Shown: in pieces, positions 33,451 to 43,881 of the stretch
How the letters are laid out: each line of letters opens with the position of its first letter
How positions within the stretch are numbered: position 1 is the stretch's first letter
From: Lachnospiraceae bacterium
GTDB lineage: Bacteria; Bacillota; Clostridia; Lachnospirales; Lachnospiraceae
Direction: 5' to 3'
Assembly: GCA_029071325.1 (NCBI GenBank)
Contig: JAIEAP010000001.1
Coordinates: 1 to 64,000, forward strand
DNA length: 64,000 nucleotides
The notes under the pieces: generated by a model
The model's database searches: none
The model's input: only the letters and a program-made list of their open reading frames with translations
What the model was told of the DNA's origin: nothing
Program-made: the position numbers and the translations under genes

Positions 33451-34209
33451 ATGAAGGGAAAAGTATATCGGAATTATGTGTTTGATCTGTATGGGACGTT
33501 GGTGGACATCCACACGGATGAGAGCGCAGCGGAACTGTGGGAGAAGCTGAGCTTGTTTTATGGTTATTACGGGGCGGTATACACTCCGGGAGAATTGCGG
33601 ACGGCGTATGAGTCGTTGGTATCGGGAAAAGAGTCTGCACTTTTGGGAAGCCTGTCGGAGGAGCCGCGTTATGCGCATGAATCGTATCCGGAGATCAAGC
33701 TTGAAGAGGTGTTCCGGGAGTTGTATCTGAACAGGGGAGTGGAAGCGGATATGGCGCTTGCCGTGCACACGGGACAGATGTTCCGGGTATTGGGCACAGA
33801 ATATGTGCGGCTGTACGAGGGTGCCAAAGAGCTGCTTGCCGCGCTGCGTAACAGTGGCGCAGGTGTGTGGCTGCTGTCGAACGCCCAGCGTATTTTTACA
33901 GCATACGAACTGAATTATCTGGATATTGCCAGATACTTTGACGGTATCATGATATCGTCGGATTACAATACCAAGAAACCGGATCGGCGTTTTTATGAAG
34001 CTATGTTTCGGGAATATGGCATAAAGCCGGAGGAGTCCCTGATGATCGGGAATGACGCTCGCTGTGATATTGGCGGAGCGAAGGCTGTGGGGATGGACAC
34101 CTTTTACATCCGCTCCAATCTGTCCCCTCAGGATGAGGTGACACCGGAATGCACTTACTGTCTGGAGAAGATGGATCTCTTCAGGGTGGCGGAACTGCTA
34201 TTACAGTGA
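33451..34209 (+). CDS. HAD-superfamily hydrolase (YjjG-like)
   Basis: 252 aa. Motif I is FDLYGTLVD (about 11-19, nucleophile Asp and acid/base Tyr position), motif II is LLSNAQ, motif III is the Lys in NTKKPDRRFYEAM, and motif IV is IGNDARCDIGGAKAVG. A cap domain lies between motifs I and II. This is the haloacid dehalogenase-type phosphatase group that includes pyrimidine nucleotidases, so it probably dephosphorylates a small metabolite. AGAGGAA precedes the ATG; the gene is followed by a terminator shared with the convergent AraC gene. Confidence 0.85.
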   Translation: MKGKVYRNYVFDLYGTLVDIHTDESAAELWEKLSLFYGYYGAVYTPGELRTAYESLVSGKESALLGSLSEEPRYAHESYPEIKLEEVFRELYLNRGVEADMALAVHTGQMFRVLGTEYVRLYEGAKELLAALRNSGAGVWLLSNAQRIFTAYELNYLDIARYFDGIMISSDYNTKKPDRRFYEAMFREYGIKPEESLMIGNDARCDIGGAKAVGMDTFYIRSNLSPQDEVTPECTYCLEKMDLFRVAELLLQ

Positions 34210-34212
34210 ATG

Positions 34213-34261
34213 AAAGGGCTGGCGCATAATTACGAGTATGTAATTAGGTGCCAGCCCTTTT
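34213..34261. terminator. Bidirectional terminator
   Basis: AAAGGGCTGGC pairs with GCCAGCCCTTT, enclosing an inner ATAATTAC/GTAATTA stem, with T runs on both strands. It separates two convergent genes. Confidence 0.88.
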
Positions 34262-34264
34262 GTG

Positions 34265-35146
34265 TCAACTGGCATAGCGTTTCCGATACTCTCTGGGAGT
34301 GATGTAGAAACGTTTCTTGAATAGTCTGTTGAAGTAGGACAGATTGTCGAACCCCACTTCCGTTGCGATGGCAAGTATGGAGGACTCTGAGGAGATCAAA
34401 AGGCGGCTTGCCATGGTGAGCCTATAGTCGTTGAGGTAATCGGTGAATGTAGTTCCCATGGTGTTTTTAAAAAATTTCATAAAATGTGACTGACTTAATC
34501 CCATCACATGGGCGACTTCCTCAATTGTGATTCGGTTCATATAATTATTCTCAATATACCTTACGATGAATTTCATTTTTTCCAGAGATTTCTGATTCCT
34601 GCGGGAGGATTGCTTCTCGCAGCAGTAGGCAAAGAGGATCTGGAACACAAGATACAGATGTCCCTTGACTACCATTTCATATGCCGGAGGTTTGGTCTGA
34701 CAGACACGGTCTGCGGCATTGATATAATCTGCAATCTCGTCATAGTAGGGCATGCCCGGGGTAAAATGTGTGGACAGATGCAGCGTGCCGTCCAGGAGCG
34801 GGACAAAAAAGTGCCTGTTGCAGACATCCGTCTGTTTGGACAGAAGCATTTCCAGTTTAAATATGATATTGATGTATTCCATGGAACTGCCGTCGGACTG
34901 ATCGATGGAGTGAACCTGTCCTGGATAGATGAAGAGAATGCTGCCAGCGCTGACGGGGTATTCGATCAAATCTACTGTGATCAGCCCGCGTCCCTTTTTT
35001 ATGTAGATGATCTCCGTGTCATCGTGCCAGTGTGCCGGGACGCACTGGAAGTCTAACGGAATGGAGCAGGGGTAGGTATTATAGGGGAATCCCTCGGAAC
35101 TGTGGGATTTCTTTTCATGATAGTTTTCGTATTCTAAGATATTCAT
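34265..35146 (-). CDS. AraC-family regulator with cupin sensor domain
   Basis: 293 aa. N-terminal cupin (about 30-110) with VPAHWHDDTEIIYIKKGRG and GSILFIYPGQVHSI; C-terminal HTH pair with ITIEEVAHVMGLSQSHFMKF and AIATEVGFDNLSYFNRLFKK, then PREYRKRYA. This subgroup usually controls sugar use. ATG 35146 follows AAGGAGA; a longer frame to 35254 lacks a ribosome site. It is divergent from glgP, so it may control glycogen or maltodextrin breakdown, which is inference from position only. Confidence 0.87.
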   Translation of the reverse strand: MNILEYENYHEKKSHSSEGFPYNTYPCSIPLDFQCVPAHWHDDTEIIYIKKGRGLITVDLIEYPVSAGSILFIYPGQVHSIDQSDGSSMEYINIIFKLEMLLSKQTDVCNRHFFVPLLDGTLHLSTHFTPGMPYYDEIADYINAADRVCQTKPPAYEMVVKGHLYLVFQILFAYCCEKQSSRRNQKSLEKMKFIVRYIENNYMNRITIEEVAHVMGLSQSHFMKFFKNTMGTTFTDYLNDYRLTMASRLLISSESSILAIATEVGFDNLSYFNRLFKKRFYITPREYRKRYAS

Positions 35147-35287
35147 GGTGCATTCTCCTTGGAAATATGATAGTATTGTACCACTTTTTGCATGCATATT
35201 ACAAGAAAAATGGTTAAAAATGTTAGATAATGCAAATAGTAATTGTGAGAACATGTTGGACGATACTTTATAGTGGAGGGTACAAGA

Positions 35288-37543
35288 ATGAATTTGCAGG
35301 AAATCGTAACAAAGAAGTACAACCGGGGGATTGGAGAGTGTTCTGATGCGGAGCTGTATTTTGCATTGCTGGACATGACCAAGGAGATGGCAGCAGGGAA
35401 AGAAAGCAATACCGGTAAGAAGAAGCTTTACTACATCTCAGCAGAGTTCCTGATTGGAAAGCTGTTGTCCAATAATCTGATCAATCTGGGTGTATATGAC
35501 GAAGTGAAAGAACTGCTTGCTGCGAATGGCAAGGATATCTGTGAAATTGAGAATGTGGAGCCGGAGCCTTCTCTTGGCAACGGCGGTCTGGGAAGACTGG
35601 CAGCATGCTTTCTGGATTCAATCGCAACGCTGGGCTTAAACGGCGATGGTGTCGGTCTGAATTATCATCTGGGGCTGTTTAAGCAGGTATTTGAGAATAA
35701 TCTTCAGAGGGAGACCAAGAATCCGTGGATTCAGGATCAGAGCTGGCTGACCAGAACGGACAAGAGTTATCAGATTCAGTTTGGCGGCTTCAAAGTAACC
35801 TCCCGTCTGTATGACATTGATGTGACCGGATACCATAACAGAACCAATAAGCTGCATTTATTCGATATCGAGACAGTTGACGAGGGAATTGTAGGGGATG
35901 GCATCAGCTTTAACAAAGAGGATATTACCAAGAATCTGACGTTATTCCTGTACCCGGATGACAGTGATGATAAGGGTCGTCTGCTGCGTGTATATCAGCA
36001 GTACTTCATGGTGAGCAATGGCGCAAGATTGATTTTGGACGAGGCGGTAGAAAGAGGCTGTAAGCTTCATGACCTCGCAGATTATGCTGTAATCCAGATC
36101 AATGATACCCATCCGTCCATGGTCATTCCTGAGATGATCCGTCTGCTGATGGAGAGAGGAATTGGTATGGATGAGGCAATTTCCATTGTTTCCAAATGCT
36201 GCGCATATACCAACCATACGATTTTGGCAGAGGCACTGGAGAAGTGGCCCATTGACTTCCTGGAGAAGGCGGTTCCGCAGTTGATGCCGATCATTTATGA
36301 ACTGCACAACAGAGTGGCGGCAAAATATGAGGACAAGTCTGTGGCGATTATCGATGATGAGAATCGTGTACACATGGCAAATATGGATATCCACTATGGC
36401 TTTAGCGTAAACGGCGTGGCTTATCTGCATACGGAGATTCTGAAGGATTCTGAGTTGAACAATTTCTATAAAATATATCCGGAGAAGTTCAACAACAAGA
36501 CCAACGGAATTACATTCCGCCGCTGGCTGCTGCACTGCAACAAGGGATTGTCTGCGCTGCTTGAGGAACTGATTGGCGAAGGCTTTAAGAAAGATGCCAT
36601 GGAGCTTGAGAAGCTTGAGAAATTTGCAGATGATGATGCGGTACTGGAGCGCCTGATGGCTATTAAGACAGAAAACAAGGTAATCCTGAAGCATTATCTC
36701 AAGGCTACGCAGAATATTGATATTGATGAGAATTCCGTATTCGACATCCAGATTAAGAGACTGCATGAATATAAGAGACAGCAGATGAACGCGCTGTATG
36801 TGATCAATAAATATTTCGAGATCAAGTCAGGCAAGAAGCCGGCAAGAAAGATTACGGCAATTTTCGGTGCCAAGGCTGCTCCGGCATACACCATTGCAAA
36901 GGATATCATTCATCTGATCCTCTGCATGCAGCAGCTGATCCAGAACGATCCTGAGGTAAGTCCTTACCTGCAGGTAGTCATGGTTGAGAACTACAACGTA
37001 ACATTGGCGGAAAAGCTGATTCCGGCAGCAGATATCCATGAGCAGATTTCTCTGGCGTCCAAGGAGGCATCCGGTACTTCCAATATGAAGTTCATGCTGA
37101 ATGGTGCGGTTGCTATCGGAACTATGGACGGTGCTAATGTTGAGATGTATGACCTGGTTGGCAAGGAGAACATCTACATCTTTGGAGAGACCTCCGATCA
37201 GGTAATTGAGCACTATGCAAAAGGCGATTATGTACCTCGCAAGTATTATGAGGAAGACCCGGACATCAAACGTGCCATCGATTTCATTGTGAGCAATGAA
37301 ATGAAGGCAATCGGAAACTGGGAGAGCCTGGATAGATTGTACAATGAACTGGTCAACAAGGATTGGTTCATGACTTTGCCGGATTGGGAATCCTATCGTG
37401 CAAAGAAGGATGAAATGCTGGCTGATTATGAGGATCGGAAAGCATGGACAAAGATGGCGCTGACGAATATCAGCAAGGCGGGATTCTTCTCGTCAGACAG
37501 AACCATCGAACAGTACAATAAAGACATTTGGAAATTAGACTAA
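35288..37543 (+). CDS. glgP: Glycogen/maltodextrin phosphorylase
   Basis: 751 aa. Releases glucose-1-phosphate from alpha-1,4-glucans using PLP. Landmarks: [51 protein letters not shown], and the PLP-lysine block [20 protein letters not shown] followed by MDGANVEM. At 751 residues it is slightly shorter than typical phosphorylases (about 800-830) but all core blocks are present. ATG 35288 follows GGAGGG at 7 nt. A perfect 19-bp terminator follows, so it is a single-gene unit. Confidence 0.95.
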   Translation: MNLQEIVTKKYNRGIGECSDAELYFALLDMTKEMAAGKESNTGKKKLYYISAEFLIGKLLSNNLINLGVYDEVKELLAANGKDICEIENVEPEPSLGNGGLGRLAACFLDSIATLGLNGDGVGLNYHLGLFKQVFENNLQRETKNPWIQDQSWLTRTDKSYQIQFGGFKVTSRLYDIDVTGYHNRTNKLHLFDIETVDEGIVGDGISFNKEDITKNLTLFLYPDDSDDKGRLLRVYQQYFMVSNGARLILDEAVERGCKLHDLADYAVIQINDTHPSMVIPEMIRLLMERGIGMDEAISIVSKCCAYTNHTILAEALEKWPIDFLEKAVPQLMPIIYELHNRVAAKYEDKSVAIIDDENRVHMANMDIHYGFSVNGVAYLHTEILKDSELNNFYKIYPEKFNNKTNGITFRRWLLHCNKGLSALLEELIGEGFKKDAMELEKLEKFADDDAVLERLMAIKTENKVILKHYLKATQNIDIDENSVFDIQIKRLHEYKRQQMNALYVINKYFEIKSGKKPARKITAIFGAKAAPAYTIAKDIIHLILCMQQLIQNDPEVSPYLQVVMVENYNVTLAEKLIPAADIHEQISLASKEASGTSNMKFMLNGAVAIGTMDGANVEMYDLVGKENIYIFGETSDQVIEHYAKGDYVPRKYYEEDPDIKRAIDFIVSNEMKAIGNWESLDRLYNELVNKDWFMTLPDWESYRAKKDEMLADYEDRKAWTKMALTNISKAGFFSSDRTIEQYNKDIWKLD

Positions 37544-37571
37544 TATTCGATAAAGTATTCTCCAACCTTTA

Positions 37572-37613
37572 AAACGCCGAAAGACAGATAGCAATATCTG
37601 TCTTTCGGCGTTT
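37572..37613 (+). terminator. Perfect 19-bp hairpin terminator
   Basis: AAACGCCGAAAGACAGATA (37572-37590) is perfectly complementary to 37595-37613 across a 4-nt loop and ends in a T-rich arm. It closes glgP. Confidence 0.92.
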
Positions 37614-37707
37614 ATAGAGTACAGGATTGAAACGGGGCGAATCTTTTGCTATACTGGAAACCGGAGTAAACATGGTTGTTTTTGTTGCGGAGAGGCTGAT
37701 GGATATC

Positions 37708-38664
37708 ATGAAGAAAATCAAGTGTTTGACAGCGGCAGTGTGCGTCATACTTTTGCTTGCCGGTTGTGGCGACAGTGAGATACAGGAGAAGAAGGATTTA
37801 TACCGCCAGAAAGGAATCAATTGTATGCGGGACGGGGATTATGAAGGCGCTATCGATGCTTTTCAGGATGCGCTGGATCAGTCTCTTGCGGTGGTGGGTG
37901 CGTCTGAAATTGATACCTGCTTTTATAAGGCGGCGGCTCAGAGCGCTGCAGGGAGACCTGAGGAAGCTGCGGCCACCTATCAGGCAGTCATTGATTATGA
38001 TGAGAGTAATATTGAGGCCTATTATCTTCTGGGTACGCTCTATTTAGAGCAGGGGAATACAGAGCAGGCGAAGAAGAATTACAGTGAGGCGGTTACGAAG
38101 GCGAAGGGGGATTTTCAGGTATATCTTGCCGTGTACCGGCAGTATATGGATGCGGGGATGGAGACGGAAGCGCAGGAGTGCCTGCAAACGGCGTTGGAGC
38201 AAGGCGGAAAGTCAGGGGAGGACTATGCACACAGAGGGCATATCTATCTGCTGTTAGGAGATTATGATAAGGCGAAGGCAGAGCTGGCGCTTGCTCTGGA
38301 GAAGGAGAGTGATCTGGCACCGCTTTATATGGGACAGTTGTGTGAGGCGCAGGGAGAGAGCGATCTGGCAGTTATGTATTTTGAAGAATATGCGAAGAAT
38401 CATCAGGAGGACTCTCGTGCAATGGGTGCATTGGGAGATATCGCACTGACGAAAGGAGATTATGCCGGTGCAATTGCCTATTATACTACGGGATTGGGGC
38501 TGAAAGATCCTGTCAATGAACAGACGATGCGGCGCAATCTCATCATTGCCTACGAGCAAAGCGGAGATTTTGCCGCGGCAAAGGCAGCTATGGCGGAGTA
38601 TGTGCAGGATTATCCGACAGACGAAGAGGCGGCAAGAGAGAATTCTTTCCTGATGACGAGATAA
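37708..38664 (+). CDS. TPR-repeat lipoprotein
   Basis: 318 aa. A lipoprotein signal peptide MKKIKCLTAAVCVILLLAGC ends in the lipobox LAGC, so Cys20 is lipidated and the protein sits on the outer face of the membrane. The rest is about seven TPR units (for example EAYYLLGTLYLEQGNTEQAK and HIYLLLGDYDKAKAELALAL). It probably scaffolds a surface complex; no partner is identified. An ATG at 37699 is an alternative start; AGAGG lies upstream. No terminator is obvious before the chemoreceptor gene. Confidence 0.83.
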   Translation: MKKIKCLTAAVCVILLLAGCGDSEIQEKKDLYRQKGINCMRDGDYEGAIDAFQDALDQSLAVVGASEIDTCFYKAAAQSAAGRPEEAAATYQAVIDYDESNIEAYYLLGTLYLEQGNTEQAKKNYSEAVTKAKGDFQVYLAVYRQYMDAGMETEAQECLQTALEQGGKSGEDYAHRGHIYLLLGDYDKAKAELALALEKESDLAPLYMGQLCEAQGESDLAVMYFEEYAKNHQEDSRAMGALGDIALTKGDYAGAIAYYTTGLGLKDPVNEQTMRRNLIIAYEQSGDFAAAKAAMAEYVQDYPTDEEAARENSFLMTR

Positions 38665-38787
38665 AGTAATGGTAAAAATGTTGCATTTTTAAGAAAAAAA
38701 ACGAAAATTGTTGTTGACATTTCATGAAAATAAGTACAAAATTATAAACAAGAGTGTGTGTATAAAAACACGAGATGGAGGCAGAAT

Positions 38788-40224
38788 ATGGCAATGGGAA
38801 AGAAAAAGAAAATGGGAACTTTAGCAGCGTCTGTTGCTGCGATGCAGCCTGGGGATTACAGTGCGGCACCGGAGCTTCAGAATATTTATGAGCGTTTGAA
38901 CCGGGGAAGATCGCAGATTGAGCAGATATATGATAAAAATATGGATGCAGTCAGGATGATGAGTGCATTGGATTTGACGATTGAGGATAATATTAAGAAG
39001 ATGGAGGTGGCTGCAGGCGGTGTGGCGGAGGCTGCTACGACTATCCGGAGTGAGTCAGCAGATTCGGCACAGGTGGCAGATGATGTGCGCAGCGCTCATG
39101 AGGGTCTGACAAACACTATCATTGAAGTGTCAGAGACGGCTACCGATATCTATAAGAAGATTGAAAGCGGTCAGTCCGAGCTGACTTCCATTAAGAATTT
39201 GTCCCAGGGCGCAATTGCTGAATCTACTGAGATGAAGAAGAATATGGATGCGCTGATGGACGTGATCAATCAGATTAATGAAGTGATCGAGGGCATCAAT
39301 GCCATTTCCGAGCAGACCAATCTGTTGGCGCTGAATGCATCCATTGAGGCAGCCCGTGCCGGAGAGGCGGGCAAAGGCTTTGCAGTCGTTGCAGAGGAAA
39401 TCCGCCAGTTGGCAGAGGGAACGAAGCAGTTGACGGGTAATATGGGAGAATTTGTGGAGGGTATCCGCGGAGCTTCCCAGAAGAGTTCCAAGAGCGTGGA
39501 TGTCACCATTAAGTCTCTGGATGATATCAATCAGAAAATAGGTTCTGTGTGGGATATTAATGACGAAAATCAGAAACATGTAGGCGCTATCAGCGAGTCC
39601 ATCAGCTCTCTGGCGGGAGTGAGCCAGGAGATCAGCAGTTCTATGAATGTGCTGGAGACCAGAGTCTCATGTATTGAAGAGCAGTGTGGGCTTCTTACCA
39701 ACAACGCAGAAATGCTGGGCAGCATCAATACTGCATTGACTGAGGCGATTCAGCCGATGGATCAAGTGGAGGAAGATTTGGATCAGATCGTAAAGATGTT
39801 TGGCACAATGACCAGTGATCCTTTCTATATGATGGACAATTCGATATTTGCTTCCCATATTCAGAAAGCAATGGATGCACATGAGAAATGGCTTGAGAAT
39901 CTGCATAATATGATAGAGAACAAGACGGTGGCACCGCTCCAGCTGGATGAGAATAAATGTGGTTTCGGGCATTTTTATCATTCGGTGCAGCCTGTAAATG
40001 ATATGATTCTTATAATATGGAATGATCTGCGTGATAAACACAGAGAATTCCATGCGTATGGCAAGAGCGTAATCGACGCACTGTCCCATGAGGATTATGA
40101 GAAGGCAGAGGCAGTGTATGCAGAGGCGGAGGAGCATTCCAGAAGCCTTCGGGAAAAATTCGAAGCGCTGTTGTCTGCCACAGAGCGTCTGACGCAGACC
40201 GGCAGGAAAGTATTTATGAAATAG
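38788..40224 (+). CDS. Soluble chemoreceptor with zinc-binding CZB domain
   Basis: 478 aa with no transmembrane segment. The MCP signalling hairpin tip is [19 protein letters not shown] (about 177-195) and the methylation-type helices flank it. The C-terminal CZB domain (about 370-470) has the pattern HEKWL, then CGFGHFY, then HREFH, supplying one Cys and three His ligands for zinc. This resembles cytoplasmic TlpD-type receptors that sense oxidants or zinc. GGAGG precedes the ATG 6 nt away. No che operon adjoins it, so CheA and CheW must be elsewhere. Confidence 0.88.
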   Translation: MAMGKKKKMGTLAASVAAMQPGDYSAAPELQNIYERLNRGRSQIEQIYDKNMDAVRMMSALDLTIEDNIKKMEVAAGGVAEAATTIRSESADSAQVADDVRSAHEGLTNTIIEVSETATDIYKKIESGQSELTSIKNLSQGAIAESTEMKKNMDALMDVINQINEVIEGINAISEQTNLLALNASIEAARAGEAGKGFAVVAEEIRQLAEGTKQLTGNMGEFVEGIRGASQKSSKSVDVTIKSLDDINQKIGSVWDINDENQKHVGAISESISSLAGVSQEISSSMNVLETRVSCIEEQCGLLTNNAEMLGSINTALTEAIQPMDQVEEDLDQIVKMFGTMTSDPFYMMDNSIFASHIQKAMDAHEKWLENLHNMIENKTVAPLQLDENKCGFGHFYHSVQPVNDMILIIWNDLRDKHREFHAYGKSVIDALSHEDYEKAEAVYAEAEEHSRSLREKFEALLSATERLTQTGRKVFMK

Positions 40225-40238
40225 GTAAAGGAAGCAGC

Positions 40239-41504
40239 ATGCCAGAAGTAAGTGAGAACAATGATATACTGGAACGCGTGATCCTGGTAGGCGTATGCCT
40301 GGAGGATGGCGACGATACACAGGATTCCCTGGATGAACTGGCTGAACTGGTGAAGACTGCCGGCGCGATAAGCGTCGGCAGTGTGATTCAGAACAGACAA
40401 AGTATTCATCCGGGGCTTTATATTGGTACGGGAAAGGTGCAGGAGCTACAGGACATGATCTGGGAGGAGAATGCCACCGGCATTGTCTGTGACGATGAAT
40501 TGTCTCCCGCACAGTTAAGGAATCTGAGCCGGGAACTGGGAGTAAAGGTGATGGACAGGACACTGATCATCCTGGATATTTTTGCGGCACGGGCATCTAC
40601 CAGCGAGGGCAAGATACAGGTGGAATTGGCGCAGCTTCGATACCGTGCCAGCCGTTTGACTGGATTGGGACGCAGCATGTCCAGGCTGGGAGGGGGAATC
40701 GGAACCAGAGGACCCGGAGAGAAGAAGCTGGAAATAGACAGAAGGCGCATTGGCGACAGAATCGGCCGGCTGAAACAGGAACTGGAGGAGGTAGTGCATC
40801 ACCGGGAGATCAACCGCGCGGCCCGTATGCGGGGGAAGATACCTGTGGCAGCAATTGTAGGTTATACCAATGCCGGAAAATCCACATTGTTAAATGCGCT
40901 GACAGATGCGGGCATTCCGACAGAGGATAAACTGTTTGCAACGTTGGATCCGACTACCAGAATATTGGAACTTGCCGGTAATCAGAAACTGCTGCTGACG
41001 GATACGGTGGGTTTTATCCGCAAGCTGCCTCATCATCTGATCGAGGCGTTCCGCAGTACGCTGGAGGAGGCGAAATATGCAGATATTATACTGCATGTGG
41101 TGGATGCCTCAAATCCTCAGGCGGCAAAACAGATGCATATCGTGTATGAGACACTGCATCAGCTGGGCATAGAGCATAAAAAAGTAATTACGTTATTTAA
41201 TAAAATAGATGCTGTCACGGAGGAGGAACCCCTGCGGGATGGCAGAGCGGATGCTGTGCTGCGCATATCTGCGCGTCAGGGGATCGGACTGGACCGTCTG
41301 AAGCTGCAGTTGTCTGATACGTTGCGGGAAGGCATGGTCTATGTGGAATGTCTGATTCCCTATGACTGTGCGGGGCTGCTTCAGCAGATACGCATCGGCG
41401 GAGAACTGTTGAAGGAGGAATACCTGCCGGAGGGGACAGCCATTGAGGCGTATGTGCCCCCGGAGATTTACGGCAGACTCGGTTCACTGTTGACGAGCGG
41501 GTGA
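40239..41504 (+). CDS. hflX: GTPase HflX
   Basis: 421 aa. Ribosome-splitting GTPase acting on stalled ribosomes under stress. The N-terminal HflX domain has HPGLYIGTGKVQEL and VMDRTLIILDIFA, then the coiled linker with RLTGLGRSMSRLGGGIGTRG. G1 GYTNAGKST (about 206-214), G3 DTVGF (about 252), G4 NKID (about 320). Start ATG 40239 follows AAAGGAAG. It begins 14 nt after the chemoreceptor gene, so they may be cotranscribed. The C-terminal extension is normal. Confidence 0.95.
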   Translation: MPEVSENNDILERVILVGVCLEDGDDTQDSLDELAELVKTAGAISVGSVIQNRQSIHPGLYIGTGKVQELQDMIWEENATGIVCDDELSPAQLRNLSRELGVKVMDRTLIILDIFAARASTSEGKIQVELAQLRYRASRLTGLGRSMSRLGGGIGTRGPGEKKLEIDRRRIGDRIGRLKQELEEVVHHREINRAARMRGKIPVAAIVGYTNAGKSTLLNALTDAGIPTEDKLFATLDPTTRILELAGNQKLLLTDTVGFIRKLPHHLIEAFRSTLEEAKYADIILHVVDASNPQAAKQMHIVYETLHQLGIEHKKVITLFNKIDAVTEEEPLRDGRADAVLRISARQGIGLDRLKLQLSDTLREGMVYVECLIPYDCAGLLQQIRIGGELLKEEYLPEGTAIEAYVPPEIYGRLGSLLTSG

Positions 41505-41578
41505 TATCAAGGTTACAATAGAACAGAAGGCGGAACGATACGACAGTTTTGCAAAATAGAAAATCAGGAGACCGTGTG

Positions 41579-42886
41579 ATGACGATATTGATAAAGGGAG
41601 GCAGGATTCTTGATCCTGCAACAAATACGGACGAGCTGCTGGATCTGTATGTGGAAGACGGTATTATAGTGAGTCGGGAGAAAAACTGCAGGCGGAAAGC
41701 AGACCATGTGGTGGATGCAAGAGGGAAATATGTAATGCCGGGACTGATTGACATGCATGTGCATCTGAGGGATCCCGGATTTACCCATAAGGGAGATGTT
41801 GTGTCGGAGAGCAGGGCTGCGGCGAGAGGCGGATATACTACGATCCTGGCAATGCCAAATACGAAACCGGTGGTGGATAATCCAGACGTGGTGAGTTATG
41901 TACATCGCAAGGCAGAGAACTTAGGATGTGTAAATGTCCTGCAGGTGGGTGCCATTACAAGAGGGCAGAAAGGTGAAGAACTTGCGGATATTCCAGGTAT
42001 GGTACAGGCAGGAATCCCTGCAATCAGTGAGGACGGAAAGTCCGTTATGAATTCCGGGCTGGCAAGAGACGCTATGGTGTTGGCGAAGAAGCTGGGTATT
42101 GCAGTGCTGGCGCATTGCGAGGATAAGAATCTGGTGGAAGGCGGTGTGGTAAATGCAGATGTGAATGCCTGTGCACAGGGACTCCCCGGAATCACCAATT
42201 CGGTAGAGGATATTATGATCGCCCGGGATATCATGCTGGCGAAGGACACTGGTGCGCACCTGCATCTTTGTCATTGTTCTACGGAGAATAGCGTCAATAT
42301 GGTGCGCATTGCCAAGGAGCAGGGAATTTCCGTTTCTGCGGAGGTATGTCCGCATCACTTTACGCTGACTTCCGATGATATGATTCCGGGAGACACAAAT
42401 TATAAGATGAATCCGCCGCTGCGCACCAGAGCAGACGTAGAGGCACTGCGTAAGGGACTGAGCGAAGGCGTGATGGAAGTGATTTCTACGGATCATGCGC
42501 CCCACAGCGCAGACGAGAAGAATAACAGTATGCTCCGGGCGCCTTTTGGCATCGTGGGTATGGAGACGGCAGCGGCGCTGACACACACAGAGCTTGTGGT
42601 GACCGGTTTGCTGACACCCATGCAGATGGTAGAGAAAATGAGCTATCATCCGGCTAAGATACTGGGTCTGGAAAAGGGAACGCTGGCGGAGGGCAGCGCT
42701 GCAGATGTAACCGTATTTGACCCGGCGTGCAACGATACCATAGACAAGAATTTATTCTGGTCCAAGGCGAAGAATACCCCCTTCCACGGACGAAAGGTCA
42801 GGGGGCGTATTGATATGACGATCTGCGGCGGCAGAATTGTGTATGATGCAGCGGCAGAGTATGGAACTGTTACGGGGAACAAGTAG
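41579..42886 (+). CDS. pyrC: Dihydroorotase
   Basis: 435 aa. Closes carbamoyl-aspartate to dihydroorotate. The metal-binding HVH is in GLIDMHVHLRDPGFTHKGD (about 55-73), later ligands in AHCED, HLCHCST and STDHAPHS, and the substrate loop APFGIVGMETA. This is the long class I type. ATG 41579 follows AGGAGA at 8 nt. First gene of the pyrC-pyrF-pyrK-pyrD cluster; the gap to pyrF is only 14 nt. No PyrR attenuator is visible upstream. Confidence 0.95.
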   Translation: MTILIKGGRILDPATNTDELLDLYVEDGIIVSREKNCRRKADHVVDARGKYVMPGLIDMHVHLRDPGFTHKGDVVSESRAAARGGYTTILAMPNTKPVVDNPDVVSYVHRKAENLGCVNVLQVGAITRGQKGEELADIPGMVQAGIPAISEDGKSVMNSGLARDAMVLAKKLGIAVLAHCEDKNLVEGGVVNADVNACAQGLPGITNSVEDIMIARDIMLAKDTGAHLHLCHCSTENSVNMVRIAKEQGISVSAEVCPHHFTLTSDDMIPGDTNYKMNPPLRTRADVEALRKGLSEGVMEVISTDHAPHSADEKNNSMLRAPFGIVGMETAAALTHTELVVTGLLTPMQMVEKMSYHPAKILGLEKGTLAEGSAADVTVFDPACNDTIDKNLFWSKAKNTPFHGRKVRGRIDMTICGGRIVYDAAAEYGTVTGNK

Positions 42887-42900
42887 AAAGGACAGAAAAT

Positions 42901-43830
42901 ATGATTGAGAAACTGATTCGGAAAATACGGGAGACCAAAGCTCCAATTGTAGTGGGGTTAGACCCGATGTTAAGTTATGTGCCGGAGTATATCACCAAGG
43001 CAGCATATGAACAGTACGGAGAGACGTTGGAAGGGGCTGCGGAAGCAATCTGGCAGTTCAATAAGGCGATTGTAGATGCAACATACGATCTGATTCCGGC
43101 GGTAAAACCCCAGATCGCTATGTATGAGCAGTTTGGCGTGGAGGGCGTCAGGGCATATCAGAAGACTGTGGAATATTGCCACGAGAAAGATTTGGTGGTG
43201 ATCGGGGATGTGAAGCGCGGCGACATTGGTTCCACCTCTGCGGCATATGCAACGGGGCATCTGGGAAAAGTGCAGGTGGGAAGTAAATGTTATTCCTGCT
43301 TTGACGAGGATTTTGCAACGGTCAATCCGTATCTTGGTTCAGATGGTGTCCAGCCGTTTATTGATGTGTGTAAGGAGGAGAAGAAGGGGATATTTGTCCT
43401 GGTGAAAACCAGCAATCCTTCCAGCGGAGAGTTCCAGGATAGGCTGATAGATGGCAGACCGCTGTACGAGCATGTGGGTGAAAAGGTTGCTCAGTGGGGC
43501 GAACAGCTCATGGGGGAGAACTATAGTTACATAGGAGCCGTTGTGGGCGCCACTTATCCGGAAGAGGGCAAAGTGCTGCGCAGACTGATGCCTAAAAGCT
43601 TTATCTTAGTGCCGGGCTATGGCGCACAGGGAGGCAAAGGCGCAGATCTGGTGCACTATTTTGATGAAGACGGACTGGGAGCTATCGTGAATTCATCCAG
43701 AGGGATTATCGCGGCATACCGCCAGGAGGCATATGCGAAGTATGGAGAGGAGCACTTCGCAGAGGCATCCAGAGCAGCGGTGGAAGCAATGATTGCCGAT
43801 ATTGACGGAGCGCTGCAGGCAGCAAATTGA
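42901..43830 (+). CDS. pyrF: Orotidine 5'-phosphate decarboxylase (type 2)
   Basis: 309 aa, the longer type 2 enzyme. Makes UMP from OMP. The catalytic charge network is in VIGDVKRGDIGSTSAAYA (about 101-118, DxKxxD), after VVGLDPMLSYVPEYI and VKPQIAMYEQFG; the phosphate-binding end has VPGYGAQGGKGAD and GAIVNSSRGI. AAAGGAC precedes the ATG. The gap to pyrK is about 50 nt with no terminator. Confidence 0.94.
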   Translation: MIEKLIRKIRETKAPIVVGLDPMLSYVPEYITKAAYEQYGETLEGAAEAIWQFNKAIVDATYDLIPAVKPQIAMYEQFGVEGVRAYQKTVEYCHEKDLVVIGDVKRGDIGSTSAAYATGHLGKVQVGSKCYSCFDEDFATVNPYLGSDGVQPFIDVCKEEKKGIFVLVKTSNPSSGEFQDRLIDGRPLYEHVGEKVAQWGEQLMGENYSYIGAVVGATYPEEGKVLRRLMPKSFILVPGYGAQGGKGADLVHYFDEDGLGAIVNSSRGIIAAYRQEAYAKYGEEHFAEASRAAVEAMIADIDGALQAAN

Positions 43831-43881
43831 CAAATCACGGTATCATCATACAGGGAGCAGAATAAAGGAGACGAGGGATAC

